This document shows, one piece after another, positions 12,062-22,710 of a DNA stretch of 64,000 nt. The notes under the pieces are model-generated. The model saw nothing but the letters and a program-made list of their open reading frames with translations, was not told the origin of the DNA and made no database searches. A program made the position numbers and the translations under genes. Source of the DNA: Cladorrhinum sp. PSN259 (taxonomy: Eukaryota > Ascomycota > Sordariomycetes > Sordariales > Podosporaceae); the NCBI GenBank assembly GCA_033725935.1, contig MU867075.1:558001-622000 (forward strand), in the 5' to 3' direction. Each line of letters opens with the position of its first letter. Position 1 is the first letter of the stretch.

Positions 12062-15000
12062 ATGCCTCGATCCGCTTCTGGCAAAAGCGCACGTAGCGCC
12101 CGAAGCGCCCATACCTCTCGAAGTGCCCGGAGTGCATACTCTACCGCATCACATCTCCTATCTCCTGGGGGCACCAATGAATCACTGCATTCAGACTCTT
12201 ATCGCCCTAGCATAGCATGCCCACCGTCATATCTTCACACTTCCTCGCCGACACCAAGCCGCCCACGCACCAACCAGACAAGGCCAAGTCAAGCGAGTTT
12301 GCCGAAAGGAGCACGAGTTACTTCCCCATATTGGGAAGACAAGAATCTTGTGTCTCCTCCTTCGTTGCTCACTAGGAGAGATGAGCCTCTATCGACCACA
12401 TCTACTTCACCAAGGCCCAGGAGACCGAGACATGACCCGTCAGATTCTGTCTCCCAGAGATTTCCCTCTCTCAGGTCTACCCTATCAAGTTTCAATCCGC
12501 CAAGGTCAAATAGGGCAAAGTCCGACTCTTCCAAAGCCGACATACACCCCTGGAGATCACAGGGAAGATCGGGGTCCCATTCCGATCCATTCAAGAGCAG
12601 GCGTACACATCAATCTAGACCCTCTCGCTCTTCTCGGAGCCACACGTTCAATCCACCCAAGAAACCTAGAACCGGCACTTTCATTTCTCGTGGGAGCGCC
12701 TCTACACCCTCTCAACGCTCTGCGGTAAATTTGAATGGCCATGTGCCCAGACGATATGCACCTGCGCGTTCCGTTAGTACTTCTTCTTTGCCTCAAACCG
12801 AAGGCCTTCCTAGGACACCTTCTTGGCAATCTCAGTCGGCAAGTTCCAGATCATCAGGCGGTCCACCTTCCCGCAACGTGACAAAGCCTCATCGCCAACG
12901 GCTCCCTAGTGCTGCTCGGCCATCCCAGCTTCCAGATCCTGTGGTCTTAGGGGCGCATGATTTCGCAGCTGAGAGCAGCATTGGGACCGATCAGCAAACT
13001 GACTATGACCGGGACACCCTGCACGAAATCATCATGGCCATTGACATGAATAAGGATGGAAAGGTCGGATGTGCTTACTACTGTGCGCTCGACGAGACAT
13101 TATACCTTGAGGAGGATATAGCTATGGGAGGTATCGAGACAGTCGAGACACTCCTGGTGAGTTTCGAGCCGACATCTCTCTTCATTCCAAATCGAGCATC
13201 CGGCGCATTGGTTGAGTTTGTCGAACGTGATGCTCATCGATTCGACGATGGTGAAACAACAAATGGCAATCATGGATCATACGTCCTGCGCCATCTTACC
13301 TCTGCCCAGTTCGATTACGAAGTTGCCAAAGAGATCATGGCTGAGCTTGACTTTGAGCCATATGAGCGAGGCTCTGTTCGAACCGAGTCTACAGAGAAAG
13401 ACGCGATTGAGCATATTTGCTCTGCTAGTCACACAAAGCTCATGCGTTTGGCAAAGATCATCAACCTTGATAGCTGTCTGTCCATTGGATGCGCAGGTGC
13501 CGTTCTGACCGACTTGGAACGCCGAAGAACTGCGGAAAATCCTAATCCAGGAGATGAGGGCAACACGCCGTTTCGAATCAGAGCTATCGTTATGAACTAT
13601 TCTGAGGATACCATGCTTATTAGCGCAGACTCCTTGATGTCACTTCAAATCACACAGTCAGAGCTCCATCCCAACCCATATTCACAATGCCCCGACGGTT
13701 CAGAGCCTACGGCAAAAGGAAGCCTGTCCATTATAGCGCTCATACAATCTCTAGCCTCAACAGCACAGGGAAAAAGGCGACTTCGACAACTTCTTCTTCG
13801 GCCAAGCACGAATATTAATGTGATACAAGAGCGACAAACATCCATTGGTATTCTACTCCGCCCCGAGAACGCCGAGGTGACAAAGGATATGCGTAAACTG
13901 CTTAGAAAACTGAAAGATAACAAAGCATTGCTTCTTCACGTGAGGAAGGGGATTGACAAAGTTCGCGGGAGAGTCTCTATTCGTATTCGAGACTGGGAGG
14001 CTTTACTTCGCTTCGTCATGATTACTTCCAATCTGTATGATGCTGCTGGGACTCTCTATGGCGCTGAGGAAGTTACTATTTTTGCCAGGGTAAGATCTCC
14101 TCGCTATTTCAACGGCCATTCGATGGTGCACAATTCATATAGACTGACAGGCTTCGGTAGATTCGTCAGGAGGTGGATGTGTCCAACTTCATTGCTTTGA
14201 GCAGGGATATCATGGCAACTTTCGATTTCCAGGCTTCCAAAGACAGTGGCCATACACAGATTCTGCCAACAGCCAGCGAACTCTTGGAAATACTTTGGGC
14301 GCAATACGCAGAGGTACTCGATCTCCTTCCTCAGCTCAGGGATGCCCAACGAGAGGAGATACCTTTATGGGCACATAAGCACATTCTCGGCTGCAGTTTG
14401 ATGCGTGGTTTTGGATTTGTCATTCTAGTCACTCCCGATCGTGAAACTGATGAGGGAATGTATTTTGGTCATGATGGAGATGAGTGGGAAAGGGTATCGG
14501 TGAATGAGAAAGCTGTGGTTTACAGGACCCGTTATACGCGTGAATTCGACTCCCAATACGGGGACTTGCTTCAGTATATCGCTGGTGAGACTTCTTGTGT
14601 AACTATTGCCTACTTAGAACTATCTACTGACATATAGTTCAGAAGAAGAGATGTTTTCGGTCTTGGACCTAGCTTACAAGGTCCTGGAGCACGAAGAATC
14701 AATACTGCACGCGCTGGAATTGTATGGAGAACTGGACAGTCTCCTGGCTTTCGCTGCGGCTGCCGAGAAGTACGACTGGGTAGCACCTAGAATGACAACC
14801 GCGAACGTAATCGACATTGATGAGGGTAGGCACCCGCTCCAGGAGCTCCTAGTGCCAGTGTTTATCCCCAACGGCTGCGGTCTCAAAGGTGGAGAAGGGC
14901 GCGCTATGCTCATGGATGAAGTCTTGTCTTCAGAAAATGGCCACAATGGTGAAGAAAAGCCGTCAGTGTTGATACTGACCGGGCCGAACAACTCAGGCAA

Positions 15001-16618
15001 AAGCATTTACATGAAGCAGGTTGCTCTTATTGTTTATCTGGCTCACACTGGCAGCTTCGTGCCTGCACAACAGGCCACCATCGGGATAACTGATCGGATT
15101 TTGACCAGAATCGCTACTAGAGAGTCAGTTATTGCTGAGGAGAGCGCGTTTATGGCGGACGTCAAACAAGCGGCCTTCTCAATGAACTTTTCTACCCGCC
15201 AAAGCTTGCTCCTCATCGACGAGTTCGGCAAGGGCACAACGGCATCAAACGGTGCTACCCTCCTTACAGCATATCTTACGTATTTCCTGAAGCTCGGTGC
15301 CGAACGTCCTAAAATTCTAGTTGGGACACACTTCCACGAAATATTCGAGAATGACCTCTTGCAAGAACAACAAGGGGTTGCCTTAGCGCACATGGAGGTT
15401 CGGCTCGATCGAAAGGCTGAGGATATCGAGGATCAGATTACGTTTCTGCACCGTTTACTACCTGGCCGAGGACCCAAAAGCTTGGGCATCATGTGCGCAG
15501 AATTGAATGGCATCCCGCCCCATATACTTGATAGGGCGGAAGACATGGTAGAGTTTATGGAAGGGCATGCAGACTTGATGGCTGCTATCGACGTGGCTAG
15601 AAGGCAAGAAATAAAGAGAAGGGCGAGCCTGTTTATCAAAAGGCTCTTGGGTATTGGAAAGTCTGAGCTTAATAATTCCGGGTGCAATGTTAGGGAACTC
15701 TTACGAGAGGTTTTAGAGTTCAAGGGTGATGATAATGAGTCCAGTGAAGATGAGGCTGAGGCTGAAGAGAACTATGGCGCTGATTGGGGTCACGAGGAGG
15801 ATGATTATGCCGAGGATATGGGAGATGAAGCATATTATGATGAAAGTGTTGAGGAGAGTGACAGTGAGTATTACAGGGAACACGAATACGACGAGGCCGA
15901 GGCTATGGAGGAAGACAGCCAGGACGACAATGCCGAAGAGACCAACGAGTTCATCGATGATTCATTGAGTTCAGAGAACGGAATGGAATGTGATGAGAAT
16001 AATGAGGAGCTCAGGCAGGCTAGTGAGCCCTCTGAGTTTAATGGTTTTGGGAGCTTTGAGAATTATGGTGGTTTGCGTAACTCTGGCGGTTCAAAACACT
16101 TTGGGCAGAATGCTCAGGAAGATGTGGGCATGCTTGAAGAGTACGAAATGGCTTATGGAAGAATGGAATCTGAAAGCTTTGGCAGCTCTTCACGTGGCGA
16201 TGGTATCGAAGATGATGATGCTGAAGATTTTCAGGAGTCAGAAGGTGTAATGGATTGGTCCCCGAGCATGTACGGGTCTGGAGAAGCTGAAGACTCACGG
16301 GAAATTCAAGATTATGACGACATTGACGAGGTTGAAAGTTTCGAAGACATTGAAGGTTCTAGAGATATTCGACGGTCTGACGACATTGGGAGCTACGACG
16401 ATATTCAAAGCTCTGAAGACGATCACGACTCAGAGGACGTTGAAGGCTCAGAGAATATTCATGAACCCCAAGGTCTGGAGGCAGCCCAATATGACGAGGA
16501 CTTGGAAGAATACGAAGACAGCGAGATCTTTGAAGGGTTTGAGGAAACAGAAGGTTCAACGGATTTTGAGGGGTTTGGAAGCAGTCCAGATGTGCAAGGT
16601 ATTTGGATGATGACGTGA
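12062..16618 (+). CDS. msh5: Meiotic MutS homologue MSH5 with N- and C-terminal extensions
   Basis: Exons 12062-14089, 14161-14584 and 14643-16618 give 1475 residues. The third acceptor is the second of two AGs (14641-14642), chosen because only it keeps the frame (IAEEEMFSVLDL). Residues 1 to about 300 are Ser/Arg/Pro-rich and disordered. The MutS connector, lever and clamp parts follow. The ATPase has Walker A GPNNSGKSIYMKQ, the MSH5-typical VGSFVPA-like HTGSFVPAQQATIG, Walker B LLLIDEFGKGT and the GTHFHEIF switch region, ending with HILDRAEDM. No mismatch-recognition domain I is seen, as expected for MSH4/MSH5. The DEFGKGT and FVPA blocks match MSH5 better than MSH4. MSH5 pairs with MSH4 as a clamp stabilising crossover intermediates in meiosis. 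From about residue 1176 a 300-residue Asp/Glu/Ser-rich tail follows, unusual for the family. Confidence 0.9.
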
Positions 16619-16913
16619 CATCTGTTCAACGTATGAAAGGGAGTTGACCTGTTTATCTGGATCAGGAAATCAATAGCTGAGCAAATTTGCTTTGATATGG
16701 ATGCGATAGTTTTGGTAGAGGTGTGTATATATGTGACCAATGACGTTCAATGAAGCGGAGTTATAGTCACGGTGGCTTCGTGGCAAGTGAATTAACCCTA
16801 TTTGCGCTGTATTATGCTTTTATAATACTGAAAACCTCTGGTATCTGTCTGAATGGTTGTCGTGGACCAAATGGTCGTCATCTCATTCTTCATTTGTATA
16901 TCAGTCCCTCCCA

Positions 16914-18333
16914 TCAACAAAGCACCGCTATATTTCTTTCCTCACTCGTGCCAGCGGCCTCATCCTCAATCTTTCTCTTCAATTCCTTGCGTTCACGGGA
17001 TTCCAAGTATCTGGCTGTCTGGATCCCCCAAGCAATCTCCCCAACCTGCTTCTGACTGTTCACCGTAAACTCGCGGACAACATCCAGGTCATAAAACCCT
17101 TCGGCATCCTTGAACTGCGGACGAACAACAGCTTCAAAGTTGTGGTCATTCTCCAGAATGATCTTCTTCATCGCCGAAACCAGGATGGACCTGTACTGAT
17201 TTGGATCTCGCTTATCGTCCCCCTCACTGGGAACAAATTCCTTGATGAGTCGTTTTACCTCGTTTTCATTTCGCTGGAGCCGCCACGCCTTCACTCTCGC
17301 GTTGTACTCCGGCCCAACGAAGAATGTAGCAAAGGCCTCGTCTCGAACCATGGCACGTAGCTCCTTGATTTTGCTTGAGGTGCCATGAGGTCTCCCGAAG
17401 CGTCCCTCAGCGCGAAGCTTCGGGATGAACTCGTCGATCCACCGACGAAACACGGCCCGGTAAGCCATGCGCTTTCGGTCGTTGGACTTGAGCTTCTTTT
17501 TGCCCTCCTCGCCGCCGATGGAACCGGCGTTTTCGCCTGCTTCTTGGGTGCTCCCTTCCTTTGAAACCCAAAAAAGCCGACAGGTGGTGACATAGTCGAA
17601 GAGGGCCTCGACCGAGTCAAACGGTTCGGTCCAGAAGCCCTCTACCTTCATGCCGAGGAAATGCATAATCTCCACAGGGTCTCTGGTAAGCTCGACCTTG
17701 GCACGCTTGCGGTCATCGTTTTCGATTTCTGGGATTCTGATCCAGAGAGCGTCCTCGTCGACTGTTAGGCCGAACGGGCGGATCGTGCTGCCCAGGAGGT
17801 TCCAGATGTCGCCGTGGGCATGTTTGAAGAGGCCCTGGAATTGAGGTTGTTATTAATTGAATAACGAATCAAAATAAAAGCGGAAGAAGTAAAAGATTAT
17901 ATACCCAGCACAGTTGATCGACATCCTTGCAAATACGGACGTCAACCTGAATGAACTTTTCCTTCTCGTCTTCGTTCCCATTGTCTTGATCAGAAGGGCA
18001 GGATGGCCGCCTGATGGCCAGGTTCGCAGAAGAGCCAGTGATTTTGCAGAACTCGGCATTGAGTAGAAGCTTCACCTCGTTCAGAAGATCTGAAGGCGAC
18101 TTGGGAATCGAATCGCCGGCCGTTTTGGGGAAGAACAGGCGTCTCTCTCCTGCCACGAGAATATCGATGTCGCCGTGGTCTTTCTTTGCTGGTCCTTCAA
18201 TAGGTGTGGTTACATGGACAAACAACTCTCTCAATGCAGCATGGTAGGCGGCTTTTACTTGTTTGTAAACGGCTGGTGGCATCCGTGGAGTGTATGGCGG
18301 GTTCGCCAGGTACGAGAACGCTGAACCGCCCAT
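16914..18333 (-). CDS. Uncharacterised fungal protein, predicted polymerase-beta-type nucleotidyltransferase
   Basis: Two exons, 18333-17905 and 17834-16914, give 449 residues; the 70 bp intron lies in phase 0 after DQLCW. I do not know a named family. Residues 46-60 read EGPAKKDHGDIDILV and residues 127-134 read FIQVDVRI. The DxD pair (Asp55, Asp57) on one strand and a third Asp (131) on a later strand is the metal-binding arrangement of the DNA-polymerase-beta-like nucleotidyltransferase fold. After the intron comes GLFKHAHGDIWNLLGSTIRP, then a region ending RDPVEIMHFLG, and a mainly helical, charged C-terminal half with a Lys-rich end. Enzyme activity and substrate are unknown; this is a motif inference. 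It is convergent with MSH5 (295 bp apart) and divergent from LSM6 (471 bp). Confidence 0.75.
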
Positions 18334-18804
18334 TGTGACTGAAGTTGGTTTGACAATTGATGGAACTGGAACAATTGCTAGTTTTGGAGAGAGCCGGAAG
18401 GCTAAGGAAGGTATTGTGTTGGTGAGGAAGGGTGGTTGTCACACCGATGAGGGCACCGAGTGATCAGACCAGATGAGTCAAGGTTACATAGCATGCCATT
18501 ATGAAATTGTCAAATATTGATGATGAGTGACTGTGAAACTGTCCGAAAGCCAAAAGTATACGCCATGCCTGATTCGCCTGGATGAAAATCATGAGGGTGC
18601 CAATGACTGAGCCTTGAGAGCAAACACCAGCCAGCCAACCCCATGAGGAGACAAGCACTGAGGCCGAGGGGTCCGTGCGCTTTCCCTAGAAGCAGCAAAA
18701 GCGGGACCCGCTACAGGCACCACAAACGCTCAATCGGCCAGTGAACAGACCAACAAGCTTCAGGACTCAACAACCAACTCATACATTATCATAAACTCTC
18801 AGTC
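18334..18804. other. Divergent promoter of the predicted nucleotidyltransferase and LSM6
   Basis: A 471 bp spacer between two start codons that face away from each other, so it must hold both promoters. I see no clear TATA box or known site. Confidence 0.5.
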
Positions 18805-19201
18805 ATGGAGAACGGCCAAATTACACAGGGCGAGGGCAAGGACCCATCGGGGTTCTTGAGCGAGCTTATCGGCAATCCCGTTATTGTGAAGCTCAACTCG
18901 GGCGTTGTTTACAAGGGTGAGTTTGTGGACTCTGCAGCCATTCCGACCATTTTCATTTCCTCTGGCATCATCACTCATTCACATCAATCTCCCTCCCAGG
19001 CGAACTCCAATCAGTCGACGGCTACATGAACGTTGCCCTCGAGAAAACCGATGAGTATGTCAAAGGTGTCAAACGGAGGACCTACGGCGATGCCTTTGTA
19101 AGAGGCAATAACGGTATGTTCATCCATGGTTCTCATGTGCGGGAGAGTCACAAATTGACCATGAACTTGACAATTTAGTCATGTACATCTCTGCCGATTG
19201 A
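18805..19201 (+). CDS. lsm6: U6 snRNA-associated Sm-like protein LSM6
   Basis: Three exons, 18805-18916, 19000-19113 and 19179-19201, give 82 residues, normal for LSM6. Both junctions split a codon after its first base. The Sm1 motif is at residues 15-45 (DPSGFLSELIGNPVIVKLNS, then VYKGELQSVDGYMN) and Sm2 at the end (FVRGNNVMYISAD). The RGNNV signature and the very short tail after it are typical of LSM6. The protein is part of the cytoplasmic Lsm1-7 ring that promotes decapping of deadenylated mRNA and of the nuclear Lsm2-8 ring that binds the 3' end of U6 snRNA. The last exon is only 23 bp. Its stop lies 53 bp from the stop of the broken methyltransferase gene on the other strand. Confidence 0.95.
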
Positions 19202-19254
19202 AGAGATTTTATCAAAACATAAAAAAGCGAACACGCATCATCAATTTGTCTACT

Positions 19255-20365
19255 TTAGATTTTCTTGGTCCAAACAAAAAGCGTAATGCCGTGAAGGGCA
19301 ATCTCACCGTTGCTGTTCCTCTCAACGTCACCTAATGCAAAAGCCTCCTTGAACACCTTGGTCGCCGACTCTTTTTCCTTCCCTTCCAGAACGGCAACCT
19401 GGCTCAGCGTGTTGATACGTGACCACAAGGCGTCCTCAGTCAACCACGTCTTCCACTTGATCGTCTGTTCCCCCAGCGGCAGCGAAAACAGCTTCTGGTC
19501 TTGAAAGGCCTTCTTCCACTCTTCATCGCGGAACCGAGGATTTCCATCAGAAGGGAGTGAGCGGATCCTAATATAAAACCAACCTTTAGGTCAATGCCTT
19601 CCCTTCTTCTTCATCTTGCACCAATAATCTCTGCTCTGCCAGGGTTTCAACTCACCACTCATTTAGTTTTTCCTCCCACTTAGTAGTAGCCTTCCAAGAC
19701 GTAGGCTTGTTATCTGTTGTAGAGACCAAATTATCATCAGCCATCTTCTACACCTTGGAATATCAAAAATATACTCACAATCCTCCACATTCCAAATAAT
19801 ACCCACCCCTTTACCAGGCTTCAGAACCCTATACGCCTCCTTCAACGTCTCTTCATTCGCGAACCTTGTTTATGTATGTTAAAAAAACTACGCATTAGCT
19901 CCACTCGTAACTTATCAATCAAATTGACTTTGAGAAGAAAAAAAAAAAAAAAAAAGAGAAAAAACTAACCATTGAAAACTCTAAGCAGCCAACCACCCGT
20001 CCGCCCATCCATCCTCAACAGGCAACTCTCCCGCATGTCCATCAACTACTTTTGACTCCCCCCAACTGTTTCCCCCCAAGTTGATTCCGCATCCCTTCGT
20101 GAGGTTCAACAGCCACAACTTCAAGTCGTCGTCGTCGCCGCCGCCCAGGAGGATATTTGGCGGCAAGTGACTCGGTGAATTTCCCCGTACCGGAGGCGAC
20201 TTCCACTACGCGGATGTTTTCATTTTCATCTCCTGGTAGCAAATCCAGTTTGGAGAGGAGGGTATTGACTGGTTCTTGAGGGTACGATGGCCGATGAGCA
20301 TCGTACGCGGCCGCATTCTTGAAGCCTTCAGATGCGGCTGTGGGGAGTTGGAAGGTTGACGACAT
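19255..20365 (-). pseudogene. SAM-dependent methyltransferase gene with a frameshift and an in-frame stop
   Basis: The four exons are 20365-19970, 19864-19779, 19713-19656 and 19567-19255. Minus one base, exon 1 has 395 bases and the four sum to 284 codons, with every junction in phase. The product would be a class I methyltransferase of the fungal UbiE/Crg1-like type: FKNAAAYDAHRPSYP at the start, motif I VVEVASGTGKFTESLA, then VAVEPHEGM, WNVEDYNKPTSWKATTKWE and a C-terminal FVWTKKI. Two defects break it. A base too many near 20050-20053 (TTTT on the plus strand, next to two C6 runs) turns GVKVVDGHAGELP out of frame. A TAG at 19983-19981 stands where relatives have Gln, just before the FQW/FANEE junction. 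A sequencing error could explain the first more easily than the second. The substrate is unknown. Confidence 0.72.
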
Positions 20366-20922
20366 TGCTTGTACTTTAGTAGTGGTATAGATCTGAGACA
20401 ATTGTATGCTTGATTCTTCCAAAGAATGCACATGTGAGAAATCACTACTGAACGATATCACCAAGAGAGGGGGAAGCCATGCGGTAACACCACCCATATC
20501 CGTCTTAGACCCGATACTGTCGTCACCCCATCTCACTCCTTGATGGCATCAGAGACTTCCCCCCACCATCAGATTACACCACTCAGATAAAATATATATT
20601 TATAAGTTTCCACACATATCACAGTTGGCACAAGAGAACCGAGCAGATTTTAATAATCAAGTTTCTTCAATTGAAGGACTGACTTGCTAACGAGAAGATC
20701 CTCCTCCCAATATCAATCGTCACCTAAAGTCTGTATACTTCAATCGTTCCATCTAAAAATCAATTCTTTTCTTGCCTTATTAACAATCGCAGAACCCTAG
20801 CAAATGATTCACTACCCCCGAAACTCCATAACTATGCTGTGTGTTGTGCAATGGAAAAGAGAGAAGAAAACAAAAGCTCAAAAGTTCATACCATAACCAT
20901 CACCACAATAGTGCTAAACAAC
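20366..20922. other. Intergenic between HSP30-like gene and methyltransferase pseudogene
   Basis: A 557 bp AT-rich spacer holding the 3' end of the heat-shock gene and the upstream region of the methyltransferase. I see no gene. Confidence 0.55.
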
Positions 20923-21570
20923 CTAGTTAATAACAATACGGCGGGGCTGAGGCTTCTTGGCCTTGGGCAGAATAATGGTCAGGACACCATCCGCGAACTT
21001 AGCGCTGACGCTGTCGTGATCAATGGGAGAAGGGATGGTGAAGGCGCGGGAGAACTGGCCAACCGAGCGCTCCTGGATCAACCACCGCTCCCTGGGCTGC
21101 TGCTTCTGGGTGGCTACAGCGTTGCCGCCCTTGGAATCCTTCTTGGCAACGGCGGGAGAAGACTCCCCCTCGGGCTTCTCATCCTCCACCGTGACCTTAT
21201 GAGAATCGGAACCATGCTCAGTGATGGCATCGGGTGCCTTGCCGTTCTCGATGGCACCAGCAGAAGGGCTGGATGAGGTGTAGTTTTGCTCAACGTGGCC
21301 GCGGACCACAACGGTATGATGGTCCGGGAACTCAATGTTGATGTTCTCCTTCGAGATGCCGGGGAGATCGCCGTGGAGCTCGTAGGCGTTCTCAACCTCA
21401 CGAAGGTCGAACTTGGGGATGAAGCTCCGAGGAATGCGGCGGGCATGGACCGGGCCATAGTCGCTCTTGTTGACCTGTTGGGTGTAGGCATCCCAGTCGG
21501 AGAGGAGACGGAAAAGTGGGGTAAAGCTACCGTCGGCGCCGTAGATCCTGTTATCAAGTGGCTTGGCCAT
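20923..21570 (-). CDS. hsp30: HSP20/HSP30-type small heat-shock protein
   Basis: A single exon of 215 residues from the ATG at 21570. The N-terminus (SFTPLFRLLSDWDAYTQQV) matches Neurospora HSP30. The alpha-crystallin domain starts at about residue 50 (FIPKFDLREVENAYELHGDL, then PGISKENINIEF), is split by a variable, charged insertion at about 100-160, and resumes with ERSVGQFSRAFTIP and GVLTIILPKAKK. This split domain is normal for the filamentous-fungal HSP30 group. The protein is an ATP-independent chaperone that binds unfolding proteins; Neurospora HSP30 associates with mitochondria on heating. Heat-shock elements and a TATA-like box lie upstream (21754-22111), and the leader has a GCTTT pentamer repeat. 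Confidence 0.93.
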   Translation of the reverse strand: MAKPLDNRIYGADGSFTPLFRLLSDWDAYTQQVNKSDYGPVHARRIPRSFIPKFDLREVENAYELHGDLPGISKENINIEFPDHHTVVVRGHVEQNYTSSSPSAGAIENGKAPDAITEHGSDSHKVTVEDEKPEGESSPAVAKKDSKGGNAVATQKQQPRERWLIQERSVGQFSRAFTIPSPIDHDSVSAKFADGVLTIILPKAKKPQPRRIVIN

Positions 21571-21680
21571 TATGCTGTTGTTGAGAGTGGTTGAGTTGTG
21601 GTTTGAAGAGTGATGGTTGAGAAGAAGCAGTTGGGAGCTGAGAGCGTGTAATAGTAGCTTTTGAGGCTTTTGGTGTGTGT

Positions 21681-21700
21681 GCTTTGCTTTGCTTTGCTTT
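21681..21700. repeat. GCTTT pentamer repeat
   Basis: Four tandem GCTTT units in the presumed 5' leader of the HSP30-like gene. Confidence 0.75.
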
Positions 21701-21753
21701 GTTGATTCTGATGATCTGGAGAGAGGAAGTTTGGAAGTCTACGAGACAAGGGC

Positions 21754-22111
21754 TTATTATACTTGTGAGAGGTTGGAGAGTCATTCACCGGAGCTTCCAC
21801 AAGCATCCAGAATCAGGACATAGGGAAGGTTTGCGCTACCATGCGTAGTTTCTAGAATCATCATCATCATGGCGCCAGATACTTGCCCGGCTTGCACCGA
21901 GGGAAGCTGTGGTGATGAGTGTCATGGTTGGGGAGCATGGAAGGGAAGGCACGCAGACGTCCCAGAAGCTTCTGGGTTCATCACTGCACACTGAGAACAG
22001 CAGTTGGACAGATGAATGCAAACAAACCTCGAATCAACTGACAAGAGAACAGCAGTCGCTCTTGCCAAGAATGCTAGTGACAGAAGCGGTTAGAAGCCGT
22101 CAGGAACCTTC
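21754..22111 (-). promoter_or_regulatory. Heat-shock promoter: TATA-like box plus heat-shock element cluster
   Basis: Reading toward the gene (minus strand), TATAATAA occupies 21761-21754, about 185 bp before the ATG. Behind it are three inverted heat-shock half-site pairs: TTCTAGAA (21850-21857), GAAGCTTC inside a 14-base palindrome (21965-21972) and GAACCTTC (22104-22111), the last two with further GAA or TTC triplets nearby. These fit the GAA-nn-TTC rule for heat-shock factor. Direct sequence match; factor binding is inferred. Confidence 0.6.
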
Positions 22112-22710
22112 CACAAGCTTCGGAGCACGGAACGTTTTTGTGGCTCGTGCGGCGGAGTCGGGGAGCTTGGTCCGACGGCTTTGGCTTGGAGAAAACATTC
22201 CGTTCGTACACAACATTTGCATTATCATCTCTGTGGCTCCGTACTACCTTGTCTACCCATCTACAGCGCTGCACTAAACCCTATTTTGAACTTCCATTAT
22301 TGCTTTTTTGTGTTTCTTTACTCCCAATTAATTGGATTATTACTATGCAGAAATGTTCGCAGTTGTCTAAGTTTCTCACTTTAAATGAATCAGACAAAAT
22401 ATTCTACTTGGGACTGCCACTTAGCTTGTGGTCGTCTTGGAACAAAGCAAGCACCTTGTTGAGACTCCAATGAACACCCGTTCGCCATGGTAAACCTGGC
22501 AATAACATCAGATGAACGCATGATCCCTGCATCTAGCAGACGGAACTGTACACTTTACATATCAGACAAAAGTTGACAACAATAAATCCAAATCCTAAAC
22601 TGCAATTAGACTAAAAGAAGTATGAACTCAAAAAGTATCTTCACCTGTTCATCCCTTTTAACTGGTCTCCCAGCGAGCCCACTTGGTCTTGTCAGCCCCT
22701 TTTCAGCCAT

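Larger units (their letters stand above)
21571..22710. other. HSP30-like promoter and 3' region of the YTH gene
   Basis: A 1.14 kb spacer. Its left half carries the heat-shock promoter described separately; the right half holds the 3' end of the YTH gene. I see no further gene. Confidence 0.6.
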
